From Candidatus Fredericiella danica (lineage in GTDB: Bacteria; Chloroflexota; Anaerolineae; Caldilineales; Caldilineaceae), in assembly GCA_016713335.1 (NCBI GenBank), contig JADJPH010000039.1, positions 9,107 through 73,106 on the forward strand: 64,000 bases of DNA, in the 5' to 3' direction. The notes under the pieces were generated by a model, which worked only from the letters and a program-made list of their open reading frames with translations, made no database searches and was not told the origin of the DNA. This document shows positions 20,270 to 30,631 of the stretch, piece by piece. Each line of letters starts with the position of its first letter. The first letter of the stretch is position 1. Position numbers and translations under genes: made by a program.

Positions 20270-21498
20270 ATGCATCACTACACCGTTGGCAATGTGACTA
20301 CCGAGTACTTTACCTTCGCAGAAGACGAACCCTTTTGTCTTGAGAGCGGGGCATCCATTGGCCCGGTGACGCTTGCCTACGAAACCTATGGTCAACTGAA
20401 TGCCGACCGCTCGAACACTATCCTCATCTCCCATGCTTTGAGCGGCAGTGCCCATGCCGCCGGGTTCCTCGACGGTGACGTCGAGAAAGTGGGTTGGTGG
20501 GACGATTGTATCGGCCCGGGCAAGGCCTTTGATACGAACCGCTTCTTTGTCATCTGCAGCAATGTGGTTGGTTCATGCTACGGCTCCACGGGACCTGCCA
20601 GCGTCGACGCCACGACCGGCAAGCCGTTTGGTCTCAGCTTTCCAGTCGTCACCGTCGGTGACATGGTGCGGGCGCAAGAAAAATTGCTAGACTATCTAGG
20701 GATCGACAGGATATTGTGCGTTGCGGGTGGTTCGATGGGGGGGATGCAGGTGTTGGAATGGGCTGCACACCACCCTGCACGCGTCCGCGCCGCCATTCCG
20801 ATCGCCACCACGGCCGTGCATAGCCCGATGCTGATCGCCTTCAGTGAAGTAGGGCGCCAGGCGATTTATGCCGACCCCGCCTGGAATCATGGGGCGTACT
20901 ACGATAAACCGAACAAGCCTGACGCCGGTTTAGCAGTGGCGCGTATGGTGGGCCACATCACCTATCTGAGCGAAGAGTCGATGCACCTCAAGTTCGGCCG
21001 GCGACTGCAGGGGATGGAGAAGTATGGTTACGAATTCGAGACGGAGTTCGAGATCGAAAGCTATCTGAAATACAATGGGCTCAAGTTCACGCGCCGCTTT
21101 GATGCCAACAGTTACCTCTACGTCACAAAGGCCATGGATTATTTTGACTTGACGCAACCGACCGGGTCGTTGGCCGCGACCTTCGCCGACGCCAGCCATG
21201 TCAAATTTCTTGTGGTCAGCTTTACCAGCGATTGGCTCTACCCAAGCTATCACAGCAAGCGTCTGGTCAGCGCGCTCACGGCGGCGGGCGCTGATGTCAC
21301 CTATCTGGACGTCAAAAGTAGTTGGGGCATGATGCATTTCTGCTGGAGGTCGATACGATGACCAACCTCATTGGCAGCTTTCTGGAGCGGCTGGTGCGGG
21401 AAGAGGGCATCCGCATTCCACCGGCATCTACCACTCCGCCGCGGTACGGTGCGGAAGACGGCGGCAAACGCACCAAATTGGCGGAACTGCTCGCATGA
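20270..21498 (+). CDS. metX: Homoserine O-acetyltransferase (C-terminal frame break)
   Basis: Activates homoserine for methionine synthesis. The alpha/beta hydrolase features are SHALSGSAHAAG, WWDDCIGPGKAFDTNRFFVICSNVVGSCYGSTGP and the nucleophile elbow GGSMGGMQ. The open frame stops at 21361 after a missing G in the GGGG run at about 21325; in the next frame the protein continues HDAFLLEVDT (catalytic His) to ELLA and stops at 21498, overlapping metW by ATGA. The full length is then about 409 residues, normal for MetX. Confidence 0.95.
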
Positions 21499-22121
21499 CA
21501 GTACAACTGCCGGCGCCTGTGGACGGCGCCACGTTACGCCCTGACCTGCTTGCCATTGCCGCCATCGTGCCCAATGGGGCGAAGGTGCTAGACCTTGGGT
21601 GTGGTGATGGTGCGCTTTTGGAATATCTGGTGCGCAATAAGCAGGTGAAAGGGCGCGGCATTGAAATCTCTGAACTCGGCGTGCTGGCCTGCGTCCGCCG
21701 GGGGCTCAGTGTCCGGCAGGGAAATCTGCAGGAAGGTCTTGCCGACTATCCCGATGCGTCATTCGATTTCGTAATCCTCAGCCAGACACTACCATTCCTC
21801 AACGATCCGGCGATGATCTTGCAGGAAATGCTGCGGGTCGGTGTGCGCGCCATTGTAAGCTTTTCGAACTGGGGGCATTGGCGCTGCAGGCTGCAATTCC
21901 TCTTCTCCGGCCGGTCGCCTGTCGCCGCTGATCTGCCGCAACAATGGTACGAGTCGCCCCGGCGGCAATTGCTCACGGTGACCGACTTTGCCCTGTTCTG
22001 CGATCAGATCGGGATTCACATCGAACAGCAGACTTACCTGGTCCATGGCCGGCGCGTGCATACCGGGCGTTTCCGGAACTTGCTCTCGACCTCGGCCGTC
22101 TTTGAATTGGCTAAAGGATGA
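21495..22121 (+). CDS. metW: Methionine biosynthesis protein MetW
   Basis: A 208-residue methyltransferase-fold protein. VLDLGCGDGALLEYLV is the SAM-binding motif I, followed by KGRGIEISELGVLACVRRGLSVRQGNLQEGLADYPDASFDFVILSQTLPFL and FSNWGHWRCRLQFLFSGRSPVA, both diagnostic of MetW. In many bacteria it partners MetX and raises its activity. It overlaps metX by four bases. Confidence 0.95.
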   Translation: MTVQLPAPVDGATLRPDLLAIAAIVPNGAKVLDLGCGDGALLEYLVRNKQVKGRGIEISELGVLACVRRGLSVRQGNLQEGLADYPDASFDFVILSQTLPFLNDPAMILQEMLRVGVRAIVSFSNWGHWRCRLQFLFSGRSPVAADLPQQWYESPRRQLLTVTDFALFCDQIGIHIEQQTYLVHGRRVHTGRFRNLLSTSAVFELAKG

Positions 22122-22141
22122 GGTATAGTATGGCGTAGCTT

Positions 22142-22215
<74 letters not shown>

Positions 22216-22230
22216 CCTTTCCTCTTTTAC

Positions 22231-23610
22231 ATGAACACTCAGTCCGAATACCGTAAGCTACCCGCCATCGACCAGTTGCTGCAAGCAACCGGCGTTGTTG
22301 CGTTGGGACGCTTGTATGGCCGGAGCCAACTGACGGACGCGGCGCGTGCGGTCCTCGCAGAGGCGCGCGCCGTGATCGCCGATGGCGGGGCGGCGCCGGA
22401 CCACGAAGCGTGGCCTGCCCGCATGGATGCCTGGCTTGCCGGGGCGAGCGCCATTTCCCTGCGTCCCGTCATCAACGCCACCGGCGTCATCATCCATACG
22501 AACCTGGGGCGTGCTCCGCTCAGCGAGGGTGCGTTGGCCGCGTTACAGCGGGTGGACGCCGGGTACAGCAATCTTGAGTATGATCTGGCAGCGGGGGGGC
22601 GCGGGAGTAGACACGATCATGCCCGGCGTGCCTTGATTGCCCTGACCGGCGCCGAAGATGCCATGGTCGTAAACAATTGTGCGGCTGCGGTCTATCTCGT
22701 GCTGGCCGCGTTGGCAATAGCGCGGGATGTCCTAATCAGTCGAGGCCAACTCGTGGAGATCGGTGGCGGTTTTCGGATTCCGGACGTACTCAGGGCGAGT
22801 GGTGCGCGTCTGGTCGAGGTGGGCACGACCAATCGGACCCATCTAAAGGATTATCAGGCGGCGTTGACCGCTGAAACGACCGCGATCATGCGGGTGCATA
22901 GCAGCAACTTTTATCAAGTGGGCTTTGTGACCACCCCTACGCTCGAAGACCTGGTGAAAGTTGCACACTCCTATGGCGTCATTCTTATTGACGATCTTGG
23001 CAGCGGGGCGTTGCTCGACACGACGCAGTATGGTCTTGCCGGTGAGCCGGTGGTGCAGCAGAGCATCAAAGACGGTGCGGATCTGGTCACGTTTAGCGGT
23101 GATAAACTCGTTGGTGGCCCGCAGGCAGGGTTGATTGTAGGCAAGCAGAGCTTGGTGACAAAGCTGCGCAATCATCCAATGGCGCGTGCTTTGCGGGTTG
23201 ATAAGTTGACTTTGGCCGCGCTTGAAGCCACCTTGAGCAGTTATGTGCGGGGGCGTGCGGAGGAGGAGATTCCGGTCTGGCAGATGATTGCCGCTAGCCC
23301 GGCCACCGTGCAGGCACGCGCCGTGCATTGGCAGACTCAATTGGCGCGTGCCGGCATTCAGGCCACGGTCATAGCAGGTGAAAGCACGGTGGGTGGTGGC
23401 AGTCTGCCGGGCGAGGTGTTGCCCACGATGCTCTTGGCGGCGCCTGCGCGAAATCCGGATGCCGTGGCAAAAGCCCTGCGTCAACTTGATCCTCCGGTGA
23501 TCTGTCGCATTCAACACGACCACCTCCTCTTTGATCCCCGCACCGTACTTCCCGCCCAGGAAGAGCCGCTACTGACTGCAATCGCGGGATCCCTGACAAT
23601 TGATCGATAA
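22231..23610 (+). CDS. selA: L-seryl-tRNA(Sec) selenium transferase
   Basis: PLP enzyme converting Ser-tRNA(Sec) to Sec-tRNA(Sec). In 459 residues: N-terminal RKLPAIDQLLQ, RPVINATGVIIHTNLGRAPLSEGAL, SNLEYDLAAGGRGSRHDHARRALIALTGAEDAMVVNNCAAAV, VEVGTTNRTHLKDY, MRVHSSNFYQVGFV, and the PLP lysine motif TFSGDKLVGGPQAG (about residue 291). No selB, selD or tRNA-Sec is seen in this window, so the rest of the pathway must lie elsewhere if it is functional. Confidence 0.96.
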   Translation: MNTQSEYRKLPAIDQLLQATGVVALGRLYGRSQLTDAARAVLAEARAVIADGGAAPDHEAWPARMDAWLAGASAISLRPVINATGVIIHTNLGRAPLSEGALAALQRVDAGYSNLEYDLAAGGRGSRHDHARRALIALTGAEDAMVVNNCAAAVYLVLAALAIARDVLISRGQLVEIGGGFRIPDVLRASGARLVEVGTTNRTHLKDYQAALTAETTAIMRVHSSNFYQVGFVTTPTLEDLVKVAHSYGVILIDDLGSGALLDTTQYGLAGEPVVQQSIKDGADLVTFSGDKLVGGPQAGLIVGKQSLVTKLRNHPMARALRVDKLTLAALEATLSSYVRGRAEEEIPVWQMIAASPATVQARAVHWQTQLARAGIQATVIAGESTVGGGSLPGEVLPTMLLAAPARNPDAVAKALRQLDPPVICRIQHDHLLFDPRTVLPAQEEPLLTAIAGSLTIDR

Positions 23611-23721
23611 TTTAAGAGGTTGTAACAGCATTTGGCGGTCGTTGTACCGAGAAAAGTGCGATAAACTGGGTGATTGGGCAAAGGTGTATGCCTGTGTCCG
23701 GCGCCGGGAAGGAAGTTATAC

Positions 23722-24528
23722 ATGCGCGTCGTCCTGCTCAAATTAGGTGGTTCGCTGATCACAGATAAGCGACTCCCGGAGACCCCGCGACTTGAGGTGA
23801 TTCAGCAGGCTGCAGCAGCGATCGCCGCAGCGTTGCAGGCTGATTCCACACTCGCCGTTGTGCTAGGACACGGTTCCGGTAGTTTTGGGCATGTGTACGG
23901 TCGCCGCTACGGCACACGAAATGGCGTCACGACGCCGGAGCAGTGGTACGGTTTTGCCGCAGTGGCAGACGCCGCGGCGCGGTTGAATCGGATTGTTGTC
24001 AAAGCGCTGCTGGATGCCGGTATTGCCGCCTGGGGTATTCAGCCGGGCGCGGTCGTCAAGAGTGTGGATGGCGAGGTCAGGATCGGTCCCACAGACGCCG
24101 TCATCCTGGCGCTCCTGCGCGGCCTCACCCCGGTTGTGTATGGGGATGCGGTCATCGACACGTACCGCGGGGGGACGATTGCCAGCACCGAAGAGATCTT
24201 TGACAGTATGATCATGCGTTTGCAACCCACGCGAGTAGTGCTGGCAGGCGAAGTCGACGGCATCTATACGGCAGATCCCTTGTTGCACCCCGATGTCGCG
24301 CGGATTGAGGTGATGACGCAGGCAGCGTTTGCTGAGATTGGCGCCGGTCTCGGAGGAAGCCACGGGGTTGACGTCACGGGTGGCATGCGCGCAAAGGTGG
24401 AGCAGGCGTTGGCGATGACACGGCGCAATCCCGGCACGGAAGTCGTAGTCTGCAGCGGATTGGATCCAAACACATTGTTGGCGGCACTGAGTGGCGCCGA
24501 TGTCGGCACCGTGGTGCGTGGCGGTTAG
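23722..24528 (+). CDS. Isopentenyl phosphate kinase (archaeal-type)
   Basis: Amino acid kinase-fold enzyme phosphorylating isopentenyl phosphate to IPP. Key features in 268 residues: KLGGSLITDK (about 7-16), LGHGSGSFGHVYG with the substrate-contacting His near residues 50-57, YGDAVID, EIFDSMIMRL, GEVDGIYTADP and DVTGGMRAKV. The GHGSGSFGH motif separates it from glutamate-5-kinase and carbamate kinase. IPK with an alternative mevalonate route is known from Chloroflexota such as Roseiflexus. ATG 23722 has GGAAGG upstream. Confidence 0.9.
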   Translation: MRVVLLKLGGSLITDKRLPETPRLEVIQQAAAAIAAALQADSTLAVVLGHGSGSFGHVYGRRYGTRNGVTTPEQWYGFAAVADAAARLNRIVVKALLDAGIAAWGIQPGAVVKSVDGEVRIGPTDAVILALLRGLTPVVYGDAVIDTYRGGTIASTEEIFDSMIMRLQPTRVVLAGEVDGIYTADPLLHPDVARIEVMTQAAFAEIGAGLGGSHGVDVTGGMRAKVEQALAMTRRNPGTEVVVCSGLDPNTLLAALSGADVGTVVRGG

Positions 24529-24608
24529 TCGCCTGCAACCCGGCCATGCTATCATGCGAATCTATAGGATGAGACCGGGTGCTCCCGAACCGGCAAAGGT
24601 AGGAAAAG

Positions 24609-25952
24609 ATGGCACTTACGATCATTTCGTTTATCCTCGTACTTGGCGCACTCGTGTTTTTTCACGAGTTGGGTCATTACCTTGTTGCGCGTCGAAACGG
24701 CATTGAGGTTGAAGAATTTGGCATTGGTTACCCGCCGCGTTTGGTCAAACTTGGTCATTACGACGGCACTGACTTTACACTGAACGCACTGCCGCTGGGC
24801 GGTTTTGCGCGCATGAAGGGTGAAGATGCCGGCGACATGTCTCCCGGGTCGTTCAATGCAGCCAGCATCGGGGCGCGTGCATCGACCTTGATTGCGGGAC
24901 CGGCAATGAATTTCCTGCTAGCCGTGATCCTCTTTGCCGTCACTGCCATGTCAGGCGTGCCCGCAATGGCAGGACATCCGCAACTGAGCGCCGCGCCCGC
25001 CGGTTCCGCGGCGGCGCAGCTAGGATTGCAGACCGGCGATATTCTGATGGCGTTGGGGGCGACACCCATCAATGTCAGTGTTTCCAAAGATGCGCAGATC
25101 GCGCTGAAATTGCCGGGCGATAGCGCTTCGACGCTGACTGTCGGGCGCAACGATCAGACAGTCGAGATCGCCAACGCAGATACCAAGCTGGTGCAGCAGG
25201 TCATCGCGGATGGGCAGTTTGTGCCGGTGCTCGTCACCGAAATCACCGGCGTTGTGGAGGATAGTCCGGCCGAACTCTCTGGCATCAAAGCCGGTGATCT
25301 GGTGCTCAAGTTGAATGACACGCTTATCACTGCGGAGCGACCGCTTTATGAAGAGATTCAGCAATATCTGGGCGAGCCAATTGCCTTGACCGTGTGGCGC
25401 AACGGCGACTGGTTTGAGACCACAGTGACGCCGCGCCAGAGTCCGCCTCCAGGTCAGGGGGCGATTGGTGTTCAGATCGGCGCGGTCACGGAGATGGCGC
25501 AACTCGGCCTCGTGCCGGCGATATTGGATGGTTTCCAAAATACGATACAATACATCAGCATGGTGCTGCAGTTGCCGGTCATGTTGATCATGGGGCGCAT
25601 GTCACCGGATGATGCACAACTGACCGGCCCGGTTGGCATTGCACAAATGGTCGGCGGCGCAGTGTCTGCGACGCTGGACACTGGATTCTGGTTCCCGATC
25701 TTGCAGTTGTCAGCGGTATTGAGCGCAGCGTTGGCCATCACGAATCTTTTGCCGTTGCCCGCATTGGATGGTGGTCGTCTGCTGTTTATTGCCATCGAGG
25801 CCGTGCGCGGCCGCCGCGTCAATCCCGAACGCGAAGGTTTCATTCATATGGTCGGGTTTGTCTTGCTGCTCGGCTTGATGATTTTGATAACGGTGCGCGA
25901 TCTAAGCACTACTCCCCAGACGATTGATTGGGCGAAGTTGATGGGGCAATGA
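24609..25952 (+). CDS. rseP: Site-2 intramembrane zinc protease (RseP/RasP type)
   Basis: M50B regulated intramembrane protease. The 447-residue protein has HELGH at residues 19-23 in the first membrane segment, GFARMKGEDAGDM, two PDZ domains (about 120-190 and 200-280, each with a GIKAGD-type turn) and the third zinc ligand motif NLLPLPALDGGR near 385. The GXGI segment FGIGYPPR follows the first helix as usual. It is separated here from the uppS-cdsA cluster at 56-57 kb, where rseP often resides. Confidence 0.96.
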   Translation: MALTIISFILVLGALVFFHELGHYLVARRNGIEVEEFGIGYPPRLVKLGHYDGTDFTLNALPLGGFARMKGEDAGDMSPGSFNAASIGARASTLIAGPAMNFLLAVILFAVTAMSGVPAMAGHPQLSAAPAGSAAAQLGLQTGDILMALGATPINVSVSKDAQIALKLPGDSASTLTVGRNDQTVEIANADTKLVQQVIADGQFVPVLVTEITGVVEDSPAELSGIKAGDLVLKLNDTLITAERPLYEEIQQYLGEPIALTVWRNGDWFETTVTPRQSPPPGQGAIGVQIGAVTEMAQLGLVPAILDGFQNTIQYISMVLQLPVMLIMGRMSPDDAQLTGPVGIAQMVGGAVSATLDTGFWFPILQLSAVLSAALAITNLLPLPALDGGRLLFIAIEAVRGRRVNPEREGFIHMVGFVLLLGLMILITVRDLSTTPQTIDWAKLMGQ

Positions 25953-25984
25953 GTTCGTTGCACACATCGCAGAAGAGTTAACGC

Positions 25985-27743
25985 ATGAAAAATGAACCTG
26001 CTGTGAGCGCTGCTGGCCAGGATGCAAGCACGGCCAGCAGCGCTTTGTCGCCTGGCGTACGCACGGCTGGGGTGCGCCCCTGTCCCAGTTGTGGCGCCAC
26101 GGTCAGCGTCCACGCGACGGTCTGCCCGGAGTGTGGCGAATCGCTCGACGCCAGATCACGAAGAATTCGCTGCCGTCGTTGCCATCAGAATGCATCTGCA
26201 GAACTGGTGGTTTGTCCACATTGTGGACGTGAATTGCAGCCGGCGGCTTCGCGCTGGCTTACCGTTGGGCTGCCAGTTTTTGCGGTGCTTCTGTTGGCGG
26301 GGCTGCTCTTATTGCGCGCGGGGGGATCCTGTGAGTTGGTCGCAGCGTAAGGTGGAACGTGCAAGTGCCATGATTTTTGGTGTGGGACAGCGCCTAGTGC
26401 CAAAAGTCTCGATTGTCACGATTCATGCCGGCGAGGACGAGGACAACCCGCTGGTCAGCCAGATCGTGCGTACCGCAGCCAAACCAAATGCACCGGTGCC
26501 ATCGGCGAACCAACCTGAAAACCCACCGCCACCCGGGGCGCAACCCCCGCCCGGTAGCCCGAATGCACCACCCCCGGCGGCGGACGGAGCCGGTCCTGGT
26601 GCAACGCCACAAACGCCCAATATGAATTCTGGCGTCCCGACCGTTACGGCGATTACGCCAACGGATGTGATCGCGGCAACGGCGACAAACACGCCCTCCC
26701 CTGCACCAACTGCCACTGCAGTCGCGACAGCGGCCGTCACACCGGTGGCTACAACCAGCACTTCACGGCCGACCGCAACGATTCCTGCGGTGAACGCAAA
26801 CGCCACACCCACTGCTGAATCAGATGAAACCGGTCTAGACCTGCCGACGGCAACGCCGACCGCTGCCAGTGCCGCAACCGCAGCGCCCACGCCGGCGCCC
26901 GGTAAAATCGTCACGGTGCGCCTCGGCGACACGTTGTTTGACATTGCCGCCCAGCATGACCTGACGGTGGAAGAATTGTTGGCAGCCAATAATCTGAGTG
27001 AGAGCGACGCTTTCACCATCCAGCCCGGTGACGAACTCTTGATTCCGGCGCCGACGCCTGAGGGCGCACCCACCGCGACGCCCACGTCGATTCCGAACAG
27101 TTACATAGTGCGCCCAGGCGACACGATCGACGCGATTGCGCGGCGGTTGGATTTCTCCACGGAAGAGCTATTGGCTGCAAATGGCATGACGCTGGCCGAT
27201 GCACGTGGCCTGCAACCGGGGGATACGCTGATCGTCCCCGTTCCGAACGATCAGTTGCCCACTGCCACGCCGACTGTCCCGGCAACGCTGGCGTTTCCCA
27301 CCACAACACCGCTGCCCACCACAACACCGCTGCCCACTGCCACACCGCTGCCGACTGTGACCCCAACGCCATCACTCAGCGTTCGACTTGCAGCCCCGGT
27401 CTTGCGTGTTCCGCTAGACGGCGGCGTCGTAGACTGTGACACCACCCAGTATCTCGTTTGGCAGCCTGTGCCTTCGATTTTGCCCGGCGATGTCTATATC
27501 GTTCATTTGGGCTATCTTGCCGGCACAGCGCCCAATGGCGCCGAAGACGTGACGTGGCTGATGGAACCGACACGTCCGTCCACCGAGAACCAATGGAAAC
27601 TCGACAACGCACTGTGCCGCGCTGCCCCGCCAACCGCCGGTGGTCAGTGGCGGTGGTATGTTGAGGTCTTTGAAAAGGGCGCCAATGGCACGCTACAGGC
27701 AGTCAGCCCGCCCAGTGATATCAGACGCTTCACGTGGAAGTAG
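25985..27743 (+). CDS. Zinc ribbon-TM-LysM repeat protein (frame broken once)
   Basis: The first frame encodes a double zinc ribbon (CPSCGATVSVHATVCPECG and CRRCHQNASAELVVCPHCG, residues about 33-80) and one membrane helix WLTVGLPVFAVLLLAGLLLL. At the G6 run near 26323 one extra base shifts the frame; the protein then continues GDPVSWSQRKVERAS, a long Pro/Thr/Ala-rich linker, and two LysM domains (VTVRLGDTLFDIAAQHDLTVEELLAANNL and YIVRPGDTIDAIARRLDFSTEELLAANGM), another Thr/Pro repeat stretch (27290-27365) and a C-terminal domain with two Cys. The LysM part is predicted outside, binding glycan; the zinc ribbon inside. Confidence 0.8.
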
Positions 27744-27759
27744 AAAAGCAGGTGGTGAG

Positions 27760-29119
27760 ATGACCAAACATCGACATACAGATTCCGGCGATGACGAACG
27801 TCGGAACTCAGAAAATCGTGCAGATGATCGCATGAACGATCTGGAACCGGACGACATCGACGATGAGTGGGACGCAGCGCTTCTAGACGATGGCGCTGAG
27901 TTGAATGATGTGGACTCGGCGTTCGAAATCGATGAAGAGGACCTTGCTGAACTCCTTGGCGAACGTTTTGAGGGAAGATGGCTATCGCATCTTGAGTCTG
28001 GCGGAACTTGCGGCACTGAACGATGAAGACGACAAGGGGCTTGCAGACGAGTTGGACCTCGACGAAGATGAAATGCTGGCGGTGATTGACTTCACCGGAC
28101 TCCGCCGAGCCGCACAATCCGTGTCCTCTGTCGACGACGTGTTGGAGCGTCTCATTCGGAATGCACAACCACTGCCGGATGTGGAGATAAGCGTCTTTGC
28201 GGACATGACACCGGCGCAGCAGGAACTCGTGCGCACCAACTGGCCGCATGTTCGGCAGGATCTGCGCCGCGAGATCCTGATGACTGCGGTCGGGATGGAA
28301 GAAGAGCGGTTTGACCTGGATTTCAGTGCCTTTTTCCGGATTGTTCTGGACGACGCTGATGCAACCGTACGCATGCTGGCGGTCGAAGGACTCGGGTTCG
28401 ACACTCAGATGAACGTGATTGGGCGGCTCATCCACCTTTTAGAAACTGATCCAACGGAGGAAGTACGTGCGGCTGCAGCCCGCTCGCTTGGCATCTATGT
28501 CCTCGAGGGTGAGCTGGATGAGTTCGATGCTGCCCTGGCCGTTCGCGCCGAACAAGCCTTGCTTGGCGTCATCAATAACTCGGCTGAGCCGGTGTCGGTC
28601 CGCAGCCGGGCGTTGGAAAGCATCGCCTATTCCGGCGATACGGGGGTGCGCCAACTGATCGAGGATGCGTATTACTCGCCCAACGAAGCCATGCGTGTGA
28701 GTTCGCTCGTGGCGATGGGCCGCAGCGTCGACGCACGTTGGCGCAAGCTTGCACAAGTAGAACTGACAAACCCTTCCGAAGAAATGCGCGCCCAGGCGGC
28801 CTATGCGTGCGGCGAATTGGAAGTGCGTTCTGCGTTGGGGGATCTGCTCAGGCTATTGTCCGACCGCAGCCAGTCTGTGCGCCTGGCTGCCATCTATGCC
28901 TTGGGGCATATCGGCGGCGACACGGCGATGCAGGCGCTTCAAGAGATCGTTGCCGGCGACAACGAGGTGGAGGCGCTGGTGGCTGAAGATGCGCTCGACG
29001 AAATGGCGTTTTATGCTGGCGCCGAGGCTGATGGTACGCAGCTCTTTGCGGAAGCGGCTGATTGGGGTGACGATGACGATCCCGCCGACGACGATCTTGA
29101 CCTGGGCGAGTATGTGTAG
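27760..29119 (+). CDS. HEAT-repeat protein with acidic ends (frame broken once)
   Basis: The N-terminal ATG frame (27760 to about 27960) is highly acidic: MTKHRHTDSGDDERRNSENR, LEPDDIDDEWDAALLDDGAEL. After one extra base near GAACGTTTTGAGGG it continues as VLREDGYRILSLAELAALNDEDD, then VDDVLERLIRNAQPLPDVEISVFADMTPAQQELV and HEAT/Armadillo repeats (DFSAFFRIVLDDADATVRMLAVEGLG; LETDPTEEVRAAAARSLG; AAIYALGHIG), ending in an acidic tail DDDDPADDDLDLGEYV. A protein-interaction scaffold with no known enzymatic role. A separate short gene overlapping the second is an alternative reading. Confidence 0.75.
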
Positions 29120-29127
29120 GCGCCGCG

Positions 29128-29538
29128 ATGAATCTTAAGCTCAAGCGACTCGTGCGCACGCCCAGTTCGGAACAGTATGCGCTGTTTGATCTCGATCAAG
29201 TGGACGCCGATGGCCTGCCGATGACGATTGGTAAACTTGACCTTCACTACACCGGTGAGGGGATGTATGGCACCATCCTACTCTGGGATGAAGCCTCGCG
29301 GCGCTTGACCGTCACCCAGCGCAGTGGCTTCATCCGCGCACTGCTGAATGAGATCACACAGCCAATGGGGGTGCCGAGCGAATTCGTCGTGGAGTTTTTT
29401 GCCCCCACGCTTGCCGACTACGAGGTGTTTCACAACCTGGGGGGGCAAGAGGGTGGCGGCTTAACCGGTGCGGATTCCGCTGAGGGCCGGCGGCGCACCG
29501 GCGACGTTCCCGCCGCTCGTCCTGGAACACCAGGCTAG
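29128..29538 (+). CDS. Unknown conserved-looking protein
   Basis: A 136-residue soluble protein. The first 100 residues (LKRLVRTPSSEQYALFDLDQVDADGLPMTIGKLDLHYTGEGMYGTILLWDEASRRLT) look like a compact beta-rich domain; the tail is Gly/Arg-rich and low complexity. It begins 8 bases after the HEAT gene and ends 6 bases before the AEC transporter, so it probably belongs to the same transcript. Family not recognised. Confidence 0.65.
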   Translation: MNLKLKRLVRTPSSEQYALFDLDQVDADGLPMTIGKLDLHYTGEGMYGTILLWDEASRRLTVTQRSGFIRALLNEITQPMGVPSEFVVEFFAPTLADYEVFHNLGGQEGGGLTGADSAEGRRRTGDVPAARPGTPG

Positions 29539-29544
29539 TTCTCC

Positions 29545-30456
29545 ATGTTCTTCTTTCAAGAACTGCTGGCGATCTTCACCAGCACCCTGCTCCCGGTCTT
29601 TCTGATTGCGGGGGCGGGGTATGTGCTTGCCCGTTTTGTTTCACTCGATGTACGCACCCTTGGGCGCTTTCTCTATTATCTCGCAACCCCATCCCTGGTG
29701 TTTCGCAGTCTTTACAGAATGCAGAGTGATTTGGCCGCGCTTGGTCATCTGGCCGTGATTGCCATCGGCGTGATGACTGTTGGGCTGACGCTGGGCTGGT
29801 TGGCCGGACGCGATCAGGATCGACGCCGGCGCGCGGGGATCATGCTGGGTAGTGCGATTAGTAATAATGGGAACATGGGAATTCCGATTTCCTTGTTTGC
29901 CTTTGGAGAAGCGGGACAGGCGCTGGCGACAGTCTATTTTGCCATTGCCTCGCTACTGAGCAATACCGTGGGCGTGCTTGTGGCGTCATCGGGCTCGCTG
30001 TCGCCGGCGAATGCATTAGCGGCGACGGTGCGGGCGCCGGTGCTTTACGCTGCGACGCTCGGCCTGATCTTCAATCAAACGGGATTTCCGGTTCCCCAGC
30101 CAGTCTTCAGTGCGCTCGACCTGCTTGCCGGCGCCGCTGTCCCAGGGATGCTTGTGCTGCTGGGGATTCAGCTACGGTCCACGCAGTTTGCCGGTTCACA
30201 GCGGCTTGCCTGGCGTAGTGTCGCCGTCCGGCTTGCGGTGTCGCCGCTCGTTGCGGCGGCAATTGCGCTCTTGTTGGGGCTGGGGGGTGTCGAACGCGAT
30301 GTTGCTATTCTCCAGGCAGCCATGCCAACGGCGGTCATGACGACCGTGCTGGCCACCGAATTTAGTGCAGCGCCGCATCTGGTTTCTGCAATCGTACTCT
30401 TCAGCACGTTGGGCAGCATGGTGTCGCTCTCCATCGTGTTGGCATTGCTCAGGTGA
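29545..30456 (+). CDS. AEC-family (auxin efflux carrier-like) permease
   Basis: A 303-residue polytopic membrane protein with about ten hydrophobic segments in two repeats. Typical features are LPVFLIAGAGYVLARFVSLDVRTLGRFLYYLATPSLVFRSL in the N-terminal half, SNNGNMGIPISLFAFG (the conserved NxxxxGxP motif after the first repeat), and LDLLAGAAVPGMLVLLGIQL with AMPTAVMTTVLATEF in the second half. Bacterial members export organic anions such as malate; the substrate here is unknown. Confidence 0.9.
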   Translation: MFFFQELLAIFTSTLLPVFLIAGAGYVLARFVSLDVRTLGRFLYYLATPSLVFRSLYRMQSDLAALGHLAVIAIGVMTVGLTLGWLAGRDQDRRRRAGIMLGSAISNNGNMGIPISLFAFGEAGQALATVYFAIASLLSNTVGVLVASSGSLSPANALAATVRAPVLYAATLGLIFNQTGFPVPQPVFSALDLLAGAAVPGMLVLLGIQLRSTQFAGSQRLAWRSVAVRLAVSPLVAAAIALLLGLGGVERDVAILQAAMPTAVMTTVLATEFSAAPHLVSAIVLFSTLGSMVSLSIVLALLR

Positions 30457-30631
30457 TTGGTTCACCGCCGCCAGCGCGACCGAGGACCTCTCATCCAGGC
30501 CTAAGGAAAAGCGGGGACTCCGCTTTGCAAGTTCCTTTGGAATCGTGTATTGTCAGATTTACGGCTGCATGTGGGTGCCGAGCCGGACGAGGTTTCGCAA
30601 ACATTGCGTTACACAAGAGTGGCCGAAGAAT

